Assembly (NCBI RefSeq): GCF_000378825.1
Contig: NZ_KB900388.1
Location: 605,578-669,577, forward strand
Length of the DNA: 64,000 nucleotides
Source of the DNA: Salinispora vitiensis
GTDB taxonomy: Bacteria; Actinomycetota; Actinomycetes; Mycobacteriales; Micromonosporaceae
Direction: 5' to 3'
Shown here piece by piece: positions 61,697-64,000 of the stretch (positions are counted from its first letter, which is position 1; the number at the start of each line of letters is the position of its first letter). The notes below the pieces were generated by a model. The model had not been told where the DNA came from. It did not search any database and saw nothing but the letters and a program-made list of their open reading frames with translations. Position numbers and translations under genes: made by a program.

Positions 61697-62764
61697 CTAC
61701 GCGGCGATGATGTCGGCGACGACGCAGGCGATGTTGTCCGGCGCGCCGGCCGTGTAGGCCAGGTCGATCAGCCGTTGTGCGGTTGACTCGGGGTCACCGG
61801 ACTCGGCGAGGGCGGTGTGCAGGTCGCTTCGGCTGACGACGGCGGACAGGCCGTCGGAGCAGAGCAGGTAGCGGTCACCGGCCACGGCGGTACGCAGCGC
61901 CAGGTCGGCTTCGACGGGCTGGCTGCCATTACCGAGCGCGCGGGTGAGCAGTGCGCGCTGCGGGTGGGCGGCAGCCTCCTGGGGGCTGAGCTTGCCGTAC
62001 TCGACCTGGCTCTGTACCCAGGTGTGGTCCTGGGTGAGCTGCGCGAGTTCACCGCCGCGTAGCAGGTAGACGCGGGTGTCGCCGATGTGCACCAAGGCTA
62101 GTTGCGTACCGCGACGCAGCAGCGCGGTCAGGGTGGTGGCCGGCTGGTTGTCGTCGGTGCTGGTGGCGTGCACCGCGCGATCGACGTCGTCGATGGTTGC
62201 GGCCAGCATGGCGAGCAGGTCAACGGCGGGCCGGTCGGTCAGTTCGAGCGCCTTGAGCGCGTTGACGGCCGCGCTACTGGCGGTGGCGCCGGCGCCCCGG
62301 GTGCCGTCGGCGACGGCCAGTAGCTGGTCACTGGCGTAGGCGACGTCCTCGTTGCTGTCGCGCTCGATGCCCTGGTCGCAGCGGACGGCGTAGCGGATGG
62401 TCGGGGTGGGGTTGGTTGCGGACATGGTGACGCCCTCCTGGGACAGGTGTGCGACGAGGCGGGCGACGTGGTGTGCGCGGGTCGCGGTGTCGGCGGTGAC
62501 CTGCTGCCAGTAGTCGGTTACCGCGCGGGCCGCCGCGTCCGGTTCCAGGTCGCACACGGTACGGATGTCGGCCAGCGGCATGCCGATGCGGCGTAACTGG
62601 GCGATCAGCCGAGCGTGCGCCAACTGCTCCGGGTCGTAGAACCGGTAGCCGGACTCGGGATCGACCGCCGCGGGCGGCAGCAGCCCCACCTCGTCGTACA
62701 GGCGCAACGCCTTCGGGGTCAGCCGCGCCGCCCGGGCGAACGCGCCGATCGTCAGCAGCTCCAC
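61697..62764 (-). CDS. MerR-type regulator fused to PP2C phosphatase
   Basis: A 355-residue fusion. Residues 1-75 are a MerR helix-turn-helix (LTIGAFARAARLTPKALRLY, then SGYRFYDPEQLAHA and RRIGMPLADI). From about residue 130 a PP2C Ser/Thr phosphatase follows, with QGIERDSNEDVAYAS, AVADGTRG, VHIGDTRVYLLRGG, LLCSDGLSAVV and DNIACVV supplying the metal-binding Asp residues. GTG at 62764 has CCTCCTC on the plus strand (GAGGAGG) eight bases away. Inside the frame, ATG at 62425 has its own AGGAGGG seven bases upstream, so a 242-residue free phosphatase may also be made. The fusion suggests gene control linked to dephosphorylation; ligand and targets are unknown. Confidence 0.87.
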   Translation of the reverse strand: MELLTIGAFARAARLTPKALRLYDEVGLLPPAAVDPESGYRFYDPEQLAHARLIAQLRRIGMPLADIRTVCDLEPDAAARAVTDYWQQVTADTATRAHHVARLVAHLSQEGVTMSATNPTPTIRYAVRCDQGIERDSNEDVAYASDQLLAVADGTRGAGATASSAAVNALKALELTDRPAVDLLAMLAATIDDVDRAVHATSTDDNQPATTLTALLRRGTQLALVHIGDTRVYLLRGGELAQLTQDHTWVQSQVEYGKLSPQEAAAHPQRALLTRALGNGSQPVEADLALRTAVAGDRYLLCSDGLSAVVSRSDLHTALAESGDPESTAQRLIDLAYTAGAPDNIACVVADIIAA

Positions 62765-63084
62765 GGTGTCATCCTCCTCGTGCCGGCCGGGTGGCCGGCA
62801 CGGACCACGGTGCTGCTTGCCCAAGGGTCAAGGTCAAGGGGCGAGCGGGCCCGCCCGGTGGCGGGTACCGGGTCCAGTGGCCGGGGCGGGTGTAGCTGGC
62901 GGTGCGTGGGATCGCCACCATCCCCGCGTGGAACTGGTTGACCAACAATGCAATAATGAAAACCGTTGTCGTTACCGTTGTCGACACGCTTCGCGGCGTG
63001 CAAGCCGAAGATCTGCTGGCCCGGCAGACCGACAGTGACATCACCACGTACCACCGTGCGGGCACGCGGTGTGAAAGGGGAGGT
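62765..63084. promoter_or_regulatory. Divergent intergenic region with Zur-like box 4
   Basis: These 320 bases separate the MerR-PP2C gene from the surface-protein gene. TGAAAAC-C-GTTGTCG (62957-62971) has the 7-1-7 layout and matches TGAAAAT-n-ATTTTCA at 10 of 14 arm positions; the outer bases extend it to an imperfect 9-1-9 dyad (AATGAAAAC / GTTGTCGTT). It lies about 115 bases before the surface-protein ATG. It is weaker than boxes 2 and 3. Confidence 0.45.
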
Positions 63085-64000
63085 ATGAATGCGACGGTGC
63101 GGGCTCGCGGCTTCGCGGCCCTACTAGCCGGGGCGGTGGTCGTTGGCCTGGTGGCAGCGCCGGTCGCTGCGTCGGCGGCGGAGAAGGTGGTGCTGTCCAA
63201 GGGGCACGCCGACGCGATCGACGTGCGCTACAGCGACGGCAGGCTGTCGTTGAAGGTCAACGACGATACGGTCAGTCCGGCGGTGGTCCGGGATCCGGCG
63301 GATGTCACGTTCCAGGTCCTGCCGGAGGCGACGATGGCCGTTCCGGACGATCCCCGGTTCGCCTTCCTCGGCCCGGTGGGTAGCCAGATCTGGCTGCTGC
63401 CGATGACCCAGGACCCGGACCTGCTCTGGCCGGGTTGGAACACCACGACTCTCGAGTCCGATGTGTTCGAGGACGACACGGTGCGACTGAGCCTGGTCGA
63501 GGTGCAGGGGCCGGGTAACGTCACGTTGTTCACGCAGGACTCGTTCGGCGGTCCGATCATCAAGTTCCGCGGGGACGACGGGCTTCCGGACGCGATCGAT
63601 GTGCCGGTGCAGACCCATGCGCACTCGAACTGGTCGTTTAGCGCGCTGGGCGACTACACGCTGACGTTCCAGGTCGATGCGACGCTGACCGGCGGCACCA
63701 CGATCAGTACCGGTCCGGTGGACTATTCGTTCCTCGTCGGTGAGTCGCCCGGTGACGGCACGGAGGTCAGCCTGTCGATCAGCGGCATGGCCGATGAGTA
63801 CCAGCCCAACGACACCGTCACGCTCAACGCGGTGCAAACGCCGCAGACCGAGCTGGATTCCTACCACTGGTTCAGCAGGTGTCCGGGCGCGACAGACTGG
63901 ACGATGATCCCGGGCGAAGTGGGTGCCAGCTACTCGTTCACCGCGACCCGGGAGCTGAACGCCTGCGAGTACGTGGCCAAGCTCTACGACGACGATGACG
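63085..64000 (+). CDS. Choice-of-anchor M domain surface protein, 3' end outside window
   Basis: Only the first 305 codons are present. Residues 1-32 are a Sec signal peptide (RARGFAALLAGAVVVGLVA...ASAAEK). The mature part has the repeat unit of actinobacterial surface-anchored proteins: LSKGHADAIDVRY, GSQIWLLPMTQDPDLLWPGW, VQTHAHSNWSF and GDYTLTFQVDATL. This is the choice-of-anchor M/TIGR03769-type repeat, from family knowledge often encoded next to zinc or manganese ABC transporters. An Ig-like stretch (YQPNDTVTLNAVQTPQ, CPGATDWTMIPG) follows. ATG at 63085 is preceded by AAAGGGGAGG. The Zur-like box upstream fits a metal-linked role. Confidence 0.83.
   Translation, partial: MNATVRARGFAALLAGAVVVGLVAAPVAASAAEKVVLSKGHADAIDVRYSDGRLSLKVNDDTVSPAVVRDPADVTFQVLPEATMAVPDDPRFAFLGPVGSQIWLLPMTQDPDLLWPGWNTTTLESDVFEDDTVRLSLVEVQGPGNVTLFTQDSFGGPIIKFRGDDGLPDAIDVPVQTHAHSNWSFSALGDYTLTFQVDATLTGGTTISTGPVDYSFLVGESPGDGTEVSLSISGMADEYQPNDTVTLNAVQTPQTELDSYHWFSRCPGATDWTMIPGEVGASYSFTATRELNACEYVAKLYDDDD

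Noticed and set aside
61320..61757. Plus-strand frame after the reductase gene
   Set aside because: It overlaps the reductase stop, crosses a strong terminator and enters the convergent MerR-PP2C gene; its composition is not protein-like.
1..64000. CRISPR arrays, tRNA or rRNA genes, prophage or complete insertion sequences
   Set aside because: No regularly spaced repeats, no cloverleaf or rRNA-like stretch, and no transposase or integrase motif was recognised in a reading by eye.

Overview
The window is GC-rich DNA with GTG and TTG starts, four-base stop/start overlaps and several apparently leaderless promoters. It carries long modular NRPS and PKS genes, NarL-type two-component systems, an MMPL transporter and a Clp-N/HTH pair. 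This fits a filamentous actinomycete, most likely Micromonosporaceae; that genus-level guess is an inference from gene content. No rRNA, tRNA, CRISPR array or complete insertion sequence was seen.

Layout. (1) 1-14434, minus strand: one NRPS operon that runs off the left edge. In transcription order it encodes a Rieske oxygenase, an FAD amine oxidase, an LLM flavin oxidoreductase, a free-standing A-PCP, a 74-residue small protein, a C-C-A-PCP synthetase and a C-A-PCP-C synthetase. (2) 15039-21472: a Clp-N/HTH pair, an MMPL exporter with a histidine kinase and response regulator whose genes converge and overlap, a hemerythrin-like protein and a HIT protein. (3) 21553-27901, minus strand: a three-gene operon of a primary-type sigma factor, a DrmA-like helicase and a DrmB-like DUF1998 protein, preceded by a seven-codon leader ORF. 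It looks like a reduced DISARM-type system under its own sigma factor. (4) 28045-32328: a frameshifted gene remnant, an ABC transporter of unknown cargo, and an ECF sigma gene and CU044_5270-type gene that seem fused by a deletion. (5) 33046-37693: a MacB/FtsX-type ABC exporter divergent from a kinase/regulator pair. (6) 37866-61323: a yersiniabactin/pyochelin-like metallophore cluster. (7) 61697-64000: a MerR-PP2C fusion and the start of a choice-of-anchor M surface protein.

The metallophore cluster encodes ArCP-Cy-A(Cys)-PCP, KS-AT-KR-ACP-Cy-TE and PCP-Cy*-PCP. In yersiniabactin synthesis comparable domains lie on two proteins. Here the methyltransferases are separate proteins and the only A domain is Cys-type. 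The cluster also has a Dpp/Opp-type importer (lipoprotein, two permeases, double ATPase), a dithiol oxidoreductase and an NAD(P)-dependent reductase. Three 15-bp Fur-family 7-1-7 operators of the kind Zur uses in actinobacteria lie before its transcription units. A weaker fourth lies before the choice-of-anchor M gene, a family often linked to zinc/manganese ABC systems. Together these suggest a zinc-responsive metallophore rather than a DtxR/IdeR-controlled iron siderophore. No salicylate synthase or aryl-AMP ligase lies in the window, so the starter unit must be supplied from elsewhere.

The three most interesting items are the Zur-type split assembly line, the sigma-DrmA-DrmB operon and the small protein coupled into the first NRPS operon. 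Domain and specificity calls were made by eye from motifs.
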